Under the pieces are notes generated by a model that was not told the DNA's origin, ran no database searches, and was given only the letters and a program-made list of their open reading frames with translations. Below are positions 27,485 to 35,087 of a DNA stretch of 64,000 nt, one piece after another (positions within the stretch are counted from its first letter, which is position 1; the number at the start of each line of letters is the position of its first letter). The stretch is from Kitasatospora sp. CB01950. GTDB lineage: Bacteria; Actinomycetota; Actinomycetes; Streptomycetales; Streptomycetaceae. The translations under genes were made by a program, and so were the position numbers. The DNA is taken from positions 124,001-188,000 of the forward strand of contig NZ_LISX01000001.1 in NCBI RefSeq assembly GCF_001905465.1, read 5' to 3'.

Positions 27485-28063
27485 GTGGCAGTGACACGCG
27501 CGGAGATGGAGCGGGAGTTCGGGCCGGACGGGCTGGTCCGGCCCCCCGCGGAGCGGATCGCGGAGGCGGTGGCCGACCCCGGCGCGCGCGAGTTCCTGAC
27601 CACCGTCGGGCTGCCGGCCGGCCGCACAGCGGTGTTCGAGGCGGAGGAGCACCTGGCCACCGGGCCGGTGCCGCTGCGCGAGCACGTCGGGGACTGGGCC
27701 TCGGCGGAGGACGAGTACCTGGACCTGTTCGGCCCCGGCGTCGGCTCCTGGCTGGTCCTCGGCGAACTCGCCACCGGCACGCTGGCGTTGAACGGCGCCA
27801 CCGGCGGCGTCCACGCCGTCCCGCTGGACATCGCCGAGGACGGCCTGGACCGCCCGTACCACGCCGACCTGTCCTCGCTGGCCGCCTTCCTGCTGGCCTT
27901 CCAGCGCGAACTGCCGCACTACGACGAGGGCAGCGGGGCGGCGGAGCTGCGCGACTCGGTCGAACGGCTCACCGCCGAGCTGACCGCCCTGGAACCGCGC
28001 GCCATGGCCGAACCGGAGGGCGTCTGGCGGCTGCTGCTCGACGAGATCCGGTACGGCTCCTGA
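27485..28063 (+). CDS. SUKH-4 family immunity protein
   Basis: A 192-residue acidic cytoplasmic protein resembling SUKH-4 immunity proteins: an N-terminal helix followed by LVRPPAERIAEAVADP, a GLPAGRTAVFEAEEHL strand region, LVLGELATGTLALNGATGGVHAVPLD (the central beta hairpin) and a SSLAAFLLAFQREL helix. It lies 61 bases downstream of the deaminase toxin on the same strand, the standard toxin-immunity order, so it most likely neutralises that toxin by direct binding. The GTG start at 27485 is preceded by GGGAGG. It is related in fold to the N-terminal domain of the divergent fused protein but clearly diverged. Confidence 0.8.
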   Translation: MAVTRAEMEREFGPDGLVRPPAERIAEAVADPGAREFLTTVGLPAGRTAVFEAEEHLATGPVPLREHVGDWASAEDEYLDLFGPGVGSWLVLGELATGTLALNGATGGVHAVPLDIAEDGLDRPYHADLSSLAAFLLAFQRELPHYDEGSGAAELRDSVERLTAELTALEPRAMAEPEGVWRLLLDEIRYGS

Positions 28064-28084
28064 CGGGACGTCCGGTGTTCCGGG

Positions 28085-28870
28085 TCAGCGTCCGCGCGGG
28101 TGCGGGGCGTTGCCGGACGGGGCCGCGCCGCCGTTGTTGACGGCGCCGGTGACCACGTTCTGGCCGAACTGCTCGGCGGAGCCCAGCGGGTCGGCGGCGT
28201 AGCCCTTCACCTGGTCGACGGACTGCTGCACACCGTCCTTGAAGCCCTGCTCGCCGGCCCGCGCCGTGCGGCCCAGGTCGATCCCGTGCTGGGCGCCGAC
28301 CGCGTTCATCGTCAGCTGCACCACCAAGTCCTGCGCCATGCCCCCGAGGGCGGCGAACACCGGGCCCTCGACCAGCGACATCAGCTGCGACAGCAGCTGC
28401 TGCTCGGCCTCCTTGAGCAGGCGTTTGACGATGATCCGGGTGGCCTGGGTGGCGCCCACCGCGCCCGCCTCGGACAGCCCGAAGGTGAACGGCGCGGCTG
28501 CCTGCGCGGCGATCAACTCGGCGGCCATGATGACGAGTTGGGCGATCGCGGCGAGCTTCGCGCCGGTGATCACCAGCGCGGCGCCGTCCAGCCCGGTGGC
28601 GAACAGGTCCAGTGCCTTGCTCACCTGCGGCAGATGGGTGCCGACCACCTTGTCGAACTTCGCCTGGAACGCCTCCGCGGCCGGTCCCTGGTTCATCCCC
28701 ATCAGGCTGCCGACCGCGCTGGACAGAACGTCCCGGTCCTCGGCGAGCGAGGAGGCGAGCTCACGGAGCTCGTCCGCCATCTCGCGGTACTCGTCCTCGT
28801 CCACGTTGGGCCAGTTCACGCCGATCAGGTCGAGCACCCAGGCGAGTTCACCCGGCAGTACGACACCCAT
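28085..28870 (-). CDS. WXG100-like domain protein without a toxin tip
   Basis: A 261-residue protein whose first 200 residues match the N-terminal trafficking domain of large actinomycete ESX/CpnT-like toxins: GELAWVLDLIGVNWPNVDEDEYREMADEL at the start, long alpha-helical stretches with a hydrophobic central pair (about residues 95-145), and a FKDGVQQSVDQ helix. In typical relatives this region is followed by hundreds of residues and a toxin domain. Here it ends after a short Gly/Asn/Pro-rich tail, so the protein is either a bare chaperone/adaptor for secretion or the stump of a toxin that lost its tip. GGGAAGGGAA precedes the ATG. It converges with the SUKH-4 gene and diverges from the P-loop gene. 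Confidence 0.72.
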   Translation of the reverse strand: MGVVLPGELAWVLDLIGVNWPNVDEDEYREMADELRELASSLAEDRDVLSSAVGSLMGMNQGPAAEAFQAKFDKVVGTHLPQVSKALDLFATGLDGAALVITGAKLAAIAQLVIMAAELIAAQAAAPFTFGLSEAGAVGATQATRIIVKRLLKEAEQQLLSQLMSLVEGPVFAALGGMAQDLVVQLTMNAVGAQHGIDLGRTARAGEQGFKDGVQQSVDQVKGYAADPLGSAEQFGQNVVTGAVNNGGAAPSGNAPHPRGR

Positions 28871-29024
28871 GCGCTTCCCTTCCCCCGTCGTCCGGAACGA
28901 CTATTCAGTCTGCACCGAGACCCGGTCAACTCCCTTGCCCCGGACGGATTCCCGATCGGTACGCTCCGACCGGGACAGTGCCGGGAACCGAAGTGACGAG
29001 AACCGAACGGAACGGGGCCAGGGA

Positions 29025-30827
29025 ATGGACGAGCACCGGATACCACCGCTGCGCGCCGGCCGCAGAGCCGCCGGAGCGGCCCTGCTCGGCTGGCTGGGGG
29101 ACCAGCGGGCGCCGCGCCTGTGCCGGATCTCCGGGTCGCCGGGCAGCGGCCGGACCCACCTGCTGGCCTGGCTGATCGCCGGCGGCACCGCCCCCGACAC
29201 CCCGGTGGAACGGCGGATCAACGCCTTCCTGCCCGCCGACGGGTACGGCGTCCGGGCCGCGGTCTGGCAGCTCGGGCAGCAGCTGGACGTGCCGGCCCGC
29301 ACCCCCGGGGAACTGCTCGACCGGCTGGCCGCCGACCCGCGGCGCACCGTGATCTGCGTCCCCGAGCTCGACCTGGCCCTCGACCCGGCCCGGCTGGTGG
29401 CCGAACTCCTCGACCCGCTCCTGGAGTTGCGGCACATCCGGCTGGCGGTCGAGGCCACCTCGGACCTCGTGTTCACCGCGGTCACCGGGCCCGCCGAACT
29501 CGACCTGGACGACCCCCGCTGGACCGACCGCGAACGCTGGGACGCCTGGTGCGAGCGCGAGGGCCTCGACCCGGCCGGGTACCCGAACCCCGGGCGGGCC
29601 CTGGGCGCCGAGCCGCCCCGGCCGCCCGCCTTCGCCGACCTGCTGGCCCGCGTCCCGCTCCGCCCTGACGGCGGGCCCGACCTCCCCGCCGCCGGGACGG
29701 AGCTGCTCACCGCCCTGTGGGCGGCGGCGGCCCGCACCGGCGACCTCGGCCCGCTGGCCGCCGACCCGCTGCTGTACGCGCTCGCCGAACCGGTCGCCGT
29801 CACCGTCGCCCTGGAGGGCGCGGCCCCGGGCACCGCCCCCGCCGCGCTGGACGCCGCCTGGCAGGCCGCCGGCCCCGCGCTGATCGACACCCCCCAGCCC
29901 GGCGTCCGGGCCCACCAACTCCGCGCCCGGCTGCTCGGCACCGACCCCACGGACCCGGCCGTGGCCGCCGCCGCGGCTTTCGCCGCCGACCGGCTCGGCA
30001 CCGCCCCCGGCCGCTGGGCCGCCCGCTGGGTCCGCCGTCACCCCGGCGCGGCCGCCACCGCCCCCGGCGCCGGTCCGTACCGCGGCCAGTGGCTGCTCGC
30101 CGACGCGGGCGGCGCGGTGCACGCGCTCTCCCCGGCCGACGGCACGGTCGTCGGCCGGATCGCCGTCCCCGGCCCGAAACCGCTGCGCGACCTTGCCGCC
30201 ACCCCCGGCGGCAGCCTGGTCCTGCTGGACGCCTGGGGCGGTCTCGACCTGGTCGCGCCCGGCCCGACCGCGCCCGGCCTCGACCCGACCGCGCCCGGCC
30301 TCGATCCGTACGCCCTGGACGAGGCGCTGGCCCGGTTGCGCGCCGCCGCCGACGGCGAACCGCTCGTGCTGGCCGCCGCCCCCGGCCTGCCGGACGCGGC
30401 CCCGGCCCTCGGCGACAGCGGCGGCGGCGTGCACTGGTACCGGGGCGGCGCAGTGCTGAGCGAGAAGCTGCACACCGGCCCGGTCACCGCGCTGGCCGCC
30501 GACGCGGCCGCTCCCGGCGTCCCGCTGCTGGCCAGCGGTGGCCTGGACGGTGCCGTCCGGCTCTGGGGGCCCGGCTCCGAGCCGATGCCCGAACCCGCCG
30601 ACCGCCGCCGGTGCCCCGTCACCGCGCTCGCTCTCGGCAGCGGGCCGTCCGGGCTGCTGCTGGCCACCGCCTGGTCCGACGGGCTGATCCGGGTCCGGCG
30701 CCCGGAGCGGCCCGACAGCGTGCTCGACCTCCGCCTCGGCTCCCCGGCCGGCGGGCTGTCGCTGGTCGGCGACGTCCTGCTGGTGGGCCTCGACGAGGGC
30801 CCGCTCGCCCTCGACCTGCGGGACTGA
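29025..30827 (+). CDS. P-loop NTPase-like / beta-propeller-like protein
   Basis: A 600-residue Ala/Pro-rich protein. Residues 30-150 look like a STAND-type NTPase: GSPGSGRTH at 37-45 is a Walker A variant with Arg in place of Lys, and TVICVPELDLAL (about 106-117) could be Walker B. Residues 335-600 contain repeats of WD40 or quinoprotein propeller type (GPVTALAADAAAPGVPLLASGGLDGAVRLWG, then similar blades). Two direct copies of a 21-base unit encode repeated PTAPGLD at about 30263-30304. Because Arg replaces the Walker Lys, ATP hydrolysis is uncertain. It is divergent from the WXG100-like gene. Such proteins often accompany ESX effector loci in streptomycetes, but the function is unknown. Confidence 0.6.
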   Translation: MDEHRIPPLRAGRRAAGAALLGWLGDQRAPRLCRISGSPGSGRTHLLAWLIAGGTAPDTPVERRINAFLPADGYGVRAAVWQLGQQLDVPARTPGELLDRLAADPRRTVICVPELDLALDPARLVAELLDPLLELRHIRLAVEATSDLVFTAVTGPAELDLDDPRWTDRERWDAWCEREGLDPAGYPNPGRALGAEPPRPPAFADLLARVPLRPDGGPDLPAAGTELLTALWAAAARTGDLGPLAADPLLYALAEPVAVTVALEGAAPGTAPAALDAAWQAAGPALIDTPQPGVRAHQLRARLLGTDPTDPAVAAAAAFAADRLGTAPGRWAARWVRRHPGAAATAPGAGPYRGQWLLADAGGAVHALSPADGTVVGRIAVPGPKPLRDLAATPGGSLVLLDAWGGLDLVAPGPTAPGLDPTAPGLDPYALDEALARLRAAADGEPLVLAAAPGLPDAAPALGDSGGGVHWYRGGAVLSEKLHTGPVTALAADAAAPGVPLLASGGLDGAVRLWGPGSEPMPEPADRRRCPVTALALGSGPSGLLLATAWSDGLIRVRRPERPDSVLDLRLGSPAGGLSLVGDVLLVGLDEGPLALDLRD

Positions 30828-30832
30828 CGGGA

Positions 30833-30863
30833 ACGGGCCGCCCCCACGATGGGGGCGGCCCGT
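30833..30863. terminator. Perfect 13-bp hairpin between convergent genes
   Basis: Arms 30833-30845 and 30851-30863 with a five-base loop, six bases after one stop codon and 20 bases before the other. Confidence 0.82.
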
Positions 30864-30882
30864 CCGAGGTGCGGCGTTGCCG

Positions 30883-31302
30883 CTACTGCTTGAGTTCGGC
30901 GTACGCCTCGGCGCTGCTGTCCTTCAGGAACTGCCAGCAGCGGGCCTCCTCCTCGGTCTCGCCGATCGAGCCGGCGGCCCGGGCGAGCGCGGCCAGGCAG
31001 CGCAGGAAGCCGCGGTTGCCGCGGTGCTCCCACGGGACCGGGCCGTGTCCGTGCCAGCCGTTGCGGCGCAGCTGGTCCAGGCCGCGGTGGTAGCCGGTGC
31101 GGGCGTAGGCGTAGGACTCGACGGTCCGGCCGGACGCGAAGGAGTCGTCCGCGAGCATCGCCCAGGCCAGGCAGAACGTCGGGTACTCGGCCGCCACCTG
31201 GGTCGGGGAGGCGGACTCCTCGGCCAGCATCCGGTAAGGCTGCTCCTCCTCGGGCAGGAGGGTCGGCTCCGGTCCGTCGAGCAGGTTCTTGTGCATCTCC
31301 AT
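30883..31302 (-). CDS. DUF3151 family protein
   Basis: A 139-residue soluble protein with the DUF3151 signature: an N-terminal NLLDGPEPTLLP, then YPTFCLAWAMLADDSF, the conserved core YAYARTGYHRGLDQLRR (about residues 72-88), HGPVPWEHRGNRGFLR, and a C-terminal FLKDSSAEAYAEL. The pattern of paired helices suggests a TPR-like helical fold. The function is unknown. The ATG at 31302 gives the family-typical MxxHxNLL beginning; a CAGACT hexamer lies eight bases upstream and there is no Shine-Dalgarno sequence. It is next to fba, as commonly seen in actinomycetes, but a terminator separates them. Confidence 0.88.
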   Translation of the reverse strand: MEMHKNLLDGPEPTLLPEEEQPYRMLAEESASPTQVAAEYPTFCLAWAMLADDSFASGRTVESYAYARTGYHRGLDQLRRNGWHGHGPVPWEHRGNRGFLRCLAALARAAGSIGETEEEARCWQFLKDSSAEAYAELKQ

Positions 31303-31351
31303 GGTGTGCCAGTCTGCCACTCGGACGGCCGATGGTCGTCGCTTCCGGAAA

Positions 31352-31391
31352 CGACGGTGCCCCGGACCCGGGCGGGTACGGGGCACCGTCG
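31352..31391 (-). terminator. Terminator of fba
   Basis: Perfect 13-base arms at 31352-31364 and 31379-31391, ten bases beyond the fba stop codon on the minus strand. Confidence 0.82.
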
Positions 31392-31400
31392 GTGCTGCGG

Positions 31401-32423
31401 TTACTTCATGCGCTTGCCGGCCGAGCGCAGCTGCTGCGCGGCCTCCAGCACGCGGGCGGCCATGCCGGCCTCGGCCAGCTTGCCCCAGGTGCGCGGGTCG
31501 TAGGTGTTCTTCTTGCCGACCTCGCCGTCGACCTTCAGCACGCCGTCGTAGTTGCGGAACATGTGGTCCACGACGGGGCGGGTGAAGGCGTACTGGGTGT
31601 CGGTGTCGAGGTTCATCTTGACCACGCCGTTCTCCAGCGCGATGCCGATCTCCTCCGCCGTGGAGCCGGAGCCGCCGTGGAAGACGAAGTCGAACGGGTC
31701 CTGCTTGCCGTACTGCTTGCCGATCTCGGCCTGCAGGTCGGCGAGCAGCTCCGGGCGGAGCACCACGTTGCCGGGCTTGTACACGCCGTGCACGTTGCCG
31801 AACGAGGCGGCCAGCAGGTAGCGGCCCTTCTCGCCCAGGCCGAGCGCCTCGGCGGTGCGGACCGCGTCGTTCACGGTGGTGTACAGCTCGTCGTTGATCT
31901 CGTGGGTGACGCCGTCCTCCTCGCCGCCGGTCGGGGTGATCTCGACCTCAAGGATGATCTTGGCGGCGGCGGCCTGGGCCAGCAGCTCCTGCGCGATGGC
32001 CAGGTTGTCGGCCAGGGTCTCGGCCGAGCCGTCCCACATGTGCGACTGGAACAGCGGGTTCTCGCCGCGGGCGACGCGCTCGGCGGAGACCGCCAGCAGC
32101 GGGCGGACGTAGCCGTCCAGCTTGTCCTTCGGGCAGTGGTCGGTGTGCAGGGCGACGGTGACGTCGTACTTGGCCGCGACGATGTGCGCGAACTCGGCCA
32201 GCGCGACGGCGCCGGTCACCATGTCCTTGCTGTGCTGGCCACCCAGGAACTCCGCACCACCGGTGGAGATCTGGATGATGCCGTCGCTCTCGGCCTCGGC
32301 GAAACCGCGCAGGGCGGCGTGCAGAGTCTGCGACGAGGTGACATTGATGGCCGGGTAGGCGAACTTGCCCGCCTTGGCCCGGTCGAGCATCTCGTTGTAG
32401 GCCTCGGGAGTTGCGATGGGCAT
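31401..32423 (-). CDS. fba: Class II fructose-bisphosphate aldolase
   Basis: The zinc-dependent aldolase of glycolysis and gluconeogenesis, splitting fructose 1,6-bisphosphate into two triose phosphates. The 340 residues are the normal length. Recognisable elements are INVTSSQTLHAALRGFAEAES near the N-terminus, LHTDHCPKDKLDGY (about 92-105) with the zinc His and catalytic Asp, LEVEITPTGGEEDGV (about 158-172), and the phosphate-binding VFHGGSGS (about 249-256) with MNLDTDTQ (about 271-278). Streptomycetes rely on this class as the main aldolase. It is transcribed alone and diverges from the DedA gene. Confidence 0.98.
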   Translation of the reverse strand: MPIATPEAYNEMLDRAKAGKFAYPAINVTSSQTLHAALRGFAEAESDGIIQISTGGAEFLGGQHSKDMVTGAVALAEFAHIVAAKYDVTVALHTDHCPKDKLDGYVRPLLAVSAERVARGENPLFQSHMWDGSAETLADNLAIAQELLAQAAAAKIILEVEITPTGGEEDGVTHEINDELYTTVNDAVRTAEALGLGEKGRYLLAASFGNVHGVYKPGNVVLRPELLADLQAEIGKQYGKQDPFDFVFHGGSGSTAEEIGIALENGVVKMNLDTDTQYAFTRPVVDHMFRNYDGVLKVDGEVGKKNTYDPRTWGKLAEAGMAARVLEAAQQLRSAGKRMK

Positions 32424-32674
32424 GCGAATCCGCTCCTGTCGGTGTGGGGCGATCGGACGACGCTGTCCGAAGGCTCGGTACGCCTGTGGTTCACGACGGA
32501 TGCGGTACGAGCTGAGGGTGGTTGCTCGACCGCGGGCCGGACACCTCGGTCATCTTCCCAGACTCGCCCCGCAGACACACCCAGCGGCCCGCCACTTGGG
32601 ACGGCCGTCCGGGCGGGCCGTCCGGAGCGGGGTCCGCGGGCCGCCGAGTAAGGCATTCGCAAAGCAGTACGGGC

Positions 32675-32680
32675 TATCCT
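32675..32680 (+). promoter_or_regulatory. Candidate -10 hexamer TATCCT for the DedA gene
   Basis: TATCCT ends six bases before the GTG at 32687, with no Shine-Dalgarno sequence between, which predicts a leaderless transcript. Confidence 0.5.
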
Positions 32681-32686
32681 GCGCGC

Positions 32687-33406
32687 GTGGAACACATCCA
32701 GCTCGCCGTCAACGTCCTTGACGCCAAATCGCTCGTCGCCTCCGTCGGCGCCATCGGGATCCTGGCGATCATCTTCGCCGAGACCGGCCTGCTGGTCGGG
32801 TTCTTCTTCCCCGGTGACTCGATGCTCATCCTGGCCGGTGTCGCCGCCTCCAGTGCCGCCCCCGCGGTGCTCGGCGACGGCGCCCAGATGAACATCGGGG
32901 TGCTGCTGGTCGGCGCGCCGCTCTGCGCGATCGCCGGAGCCCAGCTCGGTCACCTGCTCGGCCGCAAGGTCGGCCCGAAGATGTTCGACAAGCCGAACTC
33001 GAAGATCTTCCGGCCCGAGTACGTGGAGAAGGCCGAGGAGTACTTCGAGAAGTTCGGCCCGGCCAAGGCCGTGATCCTGGCCCGCTTCATCCCGATCGTG
33101 CGGACCTTCCTCAACCCGGTGGCCGGCACCCTGCAGATGCCCGCCAAGACCTTCCTGGCCTGGAACGTGGTCGGCGGCGTGCTGTGGACCGAGTCCATGC
33201 TGCTGATCGGCTACTTCACCGGCGACCAGCTCGCCCCGGTGATCGACAAGTACCTGCTGCCCGCGATGGCGCTGATCATCCTGGTCTCGATCTCGCCGAT
33301 CATCGTCGAGGTGGTGCGCGAGCGGAAGAAGAAGAAGGCCGGCGGCGCCACCGCCGAGGACCGGACCGCGGAGACCGTCGCCGGCGGCCGCCACCGCAAG
33401 CACTGA
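32687..33406 (+). CDS. DedA family membrane protein
   Basis: A 239-residue protein of the DedA (SNARE-associated/VTT) family, whose members are thought to flip undecaprenyl phosphate or other lipids across the membrane. It has about five hydrophobic segments. The family motifs are seen: an acidic E(T)GLLVGFFFPGDSML (about residues 25-40), a re-entrant G(A)QLGHLLGRKVGP (about 86-98), and F-[FI]-x3-G-x-x-[AV]-x2-R-F-like KFGPAKAVILARFIPIVRTFLNPVAG (split across about 122-147). A Lys/Arg-rich cytoplasmic tail follows. GTG is the only start that fits both the family N-terminus and the promoter. Confidence 0.92.
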   Translation: MEHIQLAVNVLDAKSLVASVGAIGILAIIFAETGLLVGFFFPGDSMLILAGVAASSAAPAVLGDGAQMNIGVLLVGAPLCAIAGAQLGHLLGRKVGPKMFDKPNSKIFRPEYVEKAEEYFEKFGPAKAVILARFIPIVRTFLNPVAGTLQMPAKTFLAWNVVGGVLWTESMLLIGYFTGDQLAPVIDKYLLPAMALIILVSISPIIVEVVRERKKKKAGGATAEDRTAETVAGGRHRKH

Positions 33407-33478
33407 GCGCGCCCCGCGAGGGCTGAGCGCGCCCCGCGCGTGCCGACTCCGCCCCGCGCCCCGCGCCCCGCAGACAGT

Positions 33479-33520
33479 GCGAGAGGCCCCGACCACCCGA
33501 AGGTGGCCGGGGCCTCTCGC
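33479..33520. terminator. Bidirectional terminator between the DedA gene and pyrE
   Basis: Nineteen-base arms (33479-33497 and 33502-33520) with one internal mismatch and a four-base CGAA loop. Confidence 0.85.
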
Positions 33521-33523
33521 GTT

Positions 33524-33537
33524 GTTCCACGTGGAAC
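33524..33537. promoter_or_regulatory. Candidate parS site (ParB-binding palindrome)
   Basis: GTTCCACGTGGAAC is a perfect 14-base palindrome that differs from the streptomycete parS consensus GTTTCACGTGAAAC by one symmetric change in each half. It keeps the invariant CACGTG core and the outer GTT/AAC, and the same variant halves occur in natural Bacillus parS sites. It lies in the space between a terminator and the pyrE stop codon. In streptomycetes parS sites cluster around oriC, so this would mean the window is near the origin. Confidence 0.55.
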
Positions 33538-33543
33538 CGGGGG

Positions 33544-34080
33544 TCACAGACCCAGGTCGTCCAGGGTGTACGCGGTGATGTACGGCAGGCCGGTCTCGGC
33601 GATCGCCGGGGCCGCGCCGCGCTCCACGATCACCGCGACGCCGACCACCTCGGCGCCCGCCTCGCGCAGCGCCTCCACCGCGGTCAGCACCGAGCCGCCG
33701 GTGGTCGAGGTGTCCTCCACCGCCAGCACCCGGCGGCCCTTCACGTCCGGGCCCTCGATGCGGCGCTGCAGGCCGTGCGCCTTGCCCGCCTTGCGGACCA
33801 CGAAGGCGTCCAGCTTGCGGCCGCGGGCAGCCGCCGCGTGCAGCATCGCCGCGGCGACCGGGTCGGCGCCCAGGGTCAGGCCGCCCACCGCGTCGAATTC
33901 CAGGTCGGCGGCGGCGTCCAGCATCACCTTGCCGACCAGCGGGGCCGCCTCGGCGTCCAGGGTGATCCGGCGCAGGTCGACGTAGTAGTCGGCCTCGCGG
34001 CCGGAGGAGAGGGTGACCTTGCCGTGCACGACGGCCTTGTCCTTGATCTGCGCCAGCAGGGCGTCGCGGTCGTTGCTCAT
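33544..34080 (-). CDS. pyrE: Orotate phosphoribosyltransferase
   Basis: PyrE joins orotate to PRPP, giving OMP in pyrimidine synthesis. The 178-residue enzyme has VTLSSGREADYYVDLRRITL (about residues 22-41) for orotate binding, GGLTLGADPVAAA (about 65-77), the flexible loop VVRKAGKAHGLQRRIEG (about 93-110) and the PRPP motif VLAVEDTSTTGGSVL (about 117-131). In many relatives the PRPP motif reads VEDVxTTG; Thr instead of Val here is within normal variation. A TAAGCT hexamer eight bases upstream of the ATG and no Shine-Dalgarno sequence suggest near-leaderless expression. Confidence 0.97.
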   Translation of the reverse strand: MSNDRDALLAQIKDKAVVHGKVTLSSGREADYYVDLRRITLDAEAAPLVGKVMLDAAADLEFDAVGGLTLGADPVAAAMLHAAAARGRKLDAFVVRKAGKAHGLQRRIEGPDVKGRRVLAVEDTSTTGGSVLTAVEALREAGAEVVGVAVIVERGAAPAIAETGLPYITAYTLDDLGL

Positions 34081-34088
34081 GGGCAGCA

Positions 34089-34094
34089 AGCTTA
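34089..34094 (-). promoter_or_regulatory. Candidate -10 hexamer TAAGCT for pyrE
   Basis: Eight bases lie between the hexamer and the ATG at 34080, with no ribosome binding site visible, so the leader is at most one or two bases. Confidence 0.4.
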
Positions 34095-34109
34095 GTTGGG
34101 CCCCCCGGC

Positions 34110-34973
34110 TCAGCGCCGCCGCAGGGCCCTGACCAGCACCACCGCGCCGCCGAGCAGCGCCACCCCGCCGCCGATCACCCACGGCAGCGCGCTGCGCTCG
34201 CCGCCTCCGCCGGGCAGCAGGGCCGGCTCCACGCCGCCCCAGCGGGTGGCCGCGCGGGCCCGCGCGCTGTGCGCGGGCGGGGCGGGCGCGTACCGGCCGT
34301 GCGGCGGGGCGTGGTCCACCTCCTCGGCGGAGCGGCCGACGATGCTGCGCCGTACCGGGGCGCTCTCCTGCTCGAACGCCGCCTCCGGGCGCGGCACCGG
34401 CACCGGCTCGGGCAGGTCGTCCTCGCTGAAGGCGATCAGGTCGGAGAGGTCGTCGTCCAGGTCGGGGCCCTGCGCGCGCTCGTCCAGGAAGACCACGGTG
34501 GCGCCGTCCGCCGGGTCGTCCTCGGCGTCCTCGCCGGGGTCGGACAGCTCGGCGACCAGGGCCGCCGCCGCCCGGTCGATCAGTCGGCGGCCGGCCGTCT
34601 CCAGCGCCGGTGCATCGAAGCCCGCGAGCCGGCCGGAGGCGGTCAGCGCGGTCGTGAAGCACATCACGGTCTCGCCCGGCTGCTCCCGCAGGGTGATCCG
34701 CAGCTCGGCGGTGACGGGTGCCGCGCCGCGGATCTCCTCGCCGGTCAGCCGCAGGCGCAGCGCGCCGTCCTGCCAGTCGTCCACGGACATCCGGCCGGCG
34801 AAGGTGATGGTGGAGCCCGCGATCCGGACCCGGAGCCGGCTGTCCGCCGCCGAGGGGGCGGACGTGGACGCGACCGCGCTCAGCCCCGGTACGCAGCGGG
34901 CCACCAGTTCGCGGTCCAGCAGCGCTTCCCGGACCACCTCGGCGGGCACCGGGACGACAACCTCATGCTCCAT
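34110..34973 (-). CDS. SRPBCC (CoxG-like) protein with C-terminal membrane anchor
   Basis: A 287-residue protein. Residues 1-150 are an SRPBCC/START-type lipid-binding domain of the CoxG kind: MEHEVVVPVPAEVVREALLD, CVPGLSAV, then beta strands with FAGRMSVDDW, and a long closing helix that begins AGRRLIDRAAAALVAEL. Residues 155-255 are an acidic and then Pro/Arg-rich linker. Residues 262-282 form one membrane helix followed by RALRRR, a positive-inside tail. It should therefore be held on the inner face of the membrane by its C-terminus. CoxG proteins help carbon monoxide dehydrogenase, but no cox genes are near, so the role is unknown. Expression looks leaderless. Confidence 0.82.
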   Translation of the reverse strand: MEHEVVVPVPAEVVREALLDRELVARCVPGLSAVASTSAPSAADSRLRVRIAGSTITFAGRMSVDDWQDGALRLRLTGEEIRGAAPVTAELRITLREQPGETVMCFTTALTASGRLAGFDAPALETAGRRLIDRAAAALVAELSDPGEDAEDDPADGATVVFLDERAQGPDLDDDLSDLIAFSEDDLPEPVPVPRPEAAFEQESAPVRRSIVGRSAEEVDHAPPHGRYAPAPPAHSARARAATRWGGVEPALLPGGGGERSALPWVIGGGVALLGGAVVLVRALRRR

Positions 34974-34980
34974 ACCGGCG

Positions 34981-34986
34981 AGCCTA
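34981..34986 (-). promoter_or_regulatory. Candidate -10 hexamer TAGGCT for the SRPBCC gene
   Basis: TAGGCT on the minus strand lies seven bases before the ATG at 34973, without a Shine-Dalgarno sequence. Confidence 0.5.
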
Positions 34987-35087
34987 CCGACCGGCCGCCG
35001 TCGTGCCGAGCCCCGCACCCGAAGCGGGGCCGGGAGTGCCGCGAACGGGCGCACGGCGGACGGTCGTTCGCTGTGCGCCCGGTCGGT

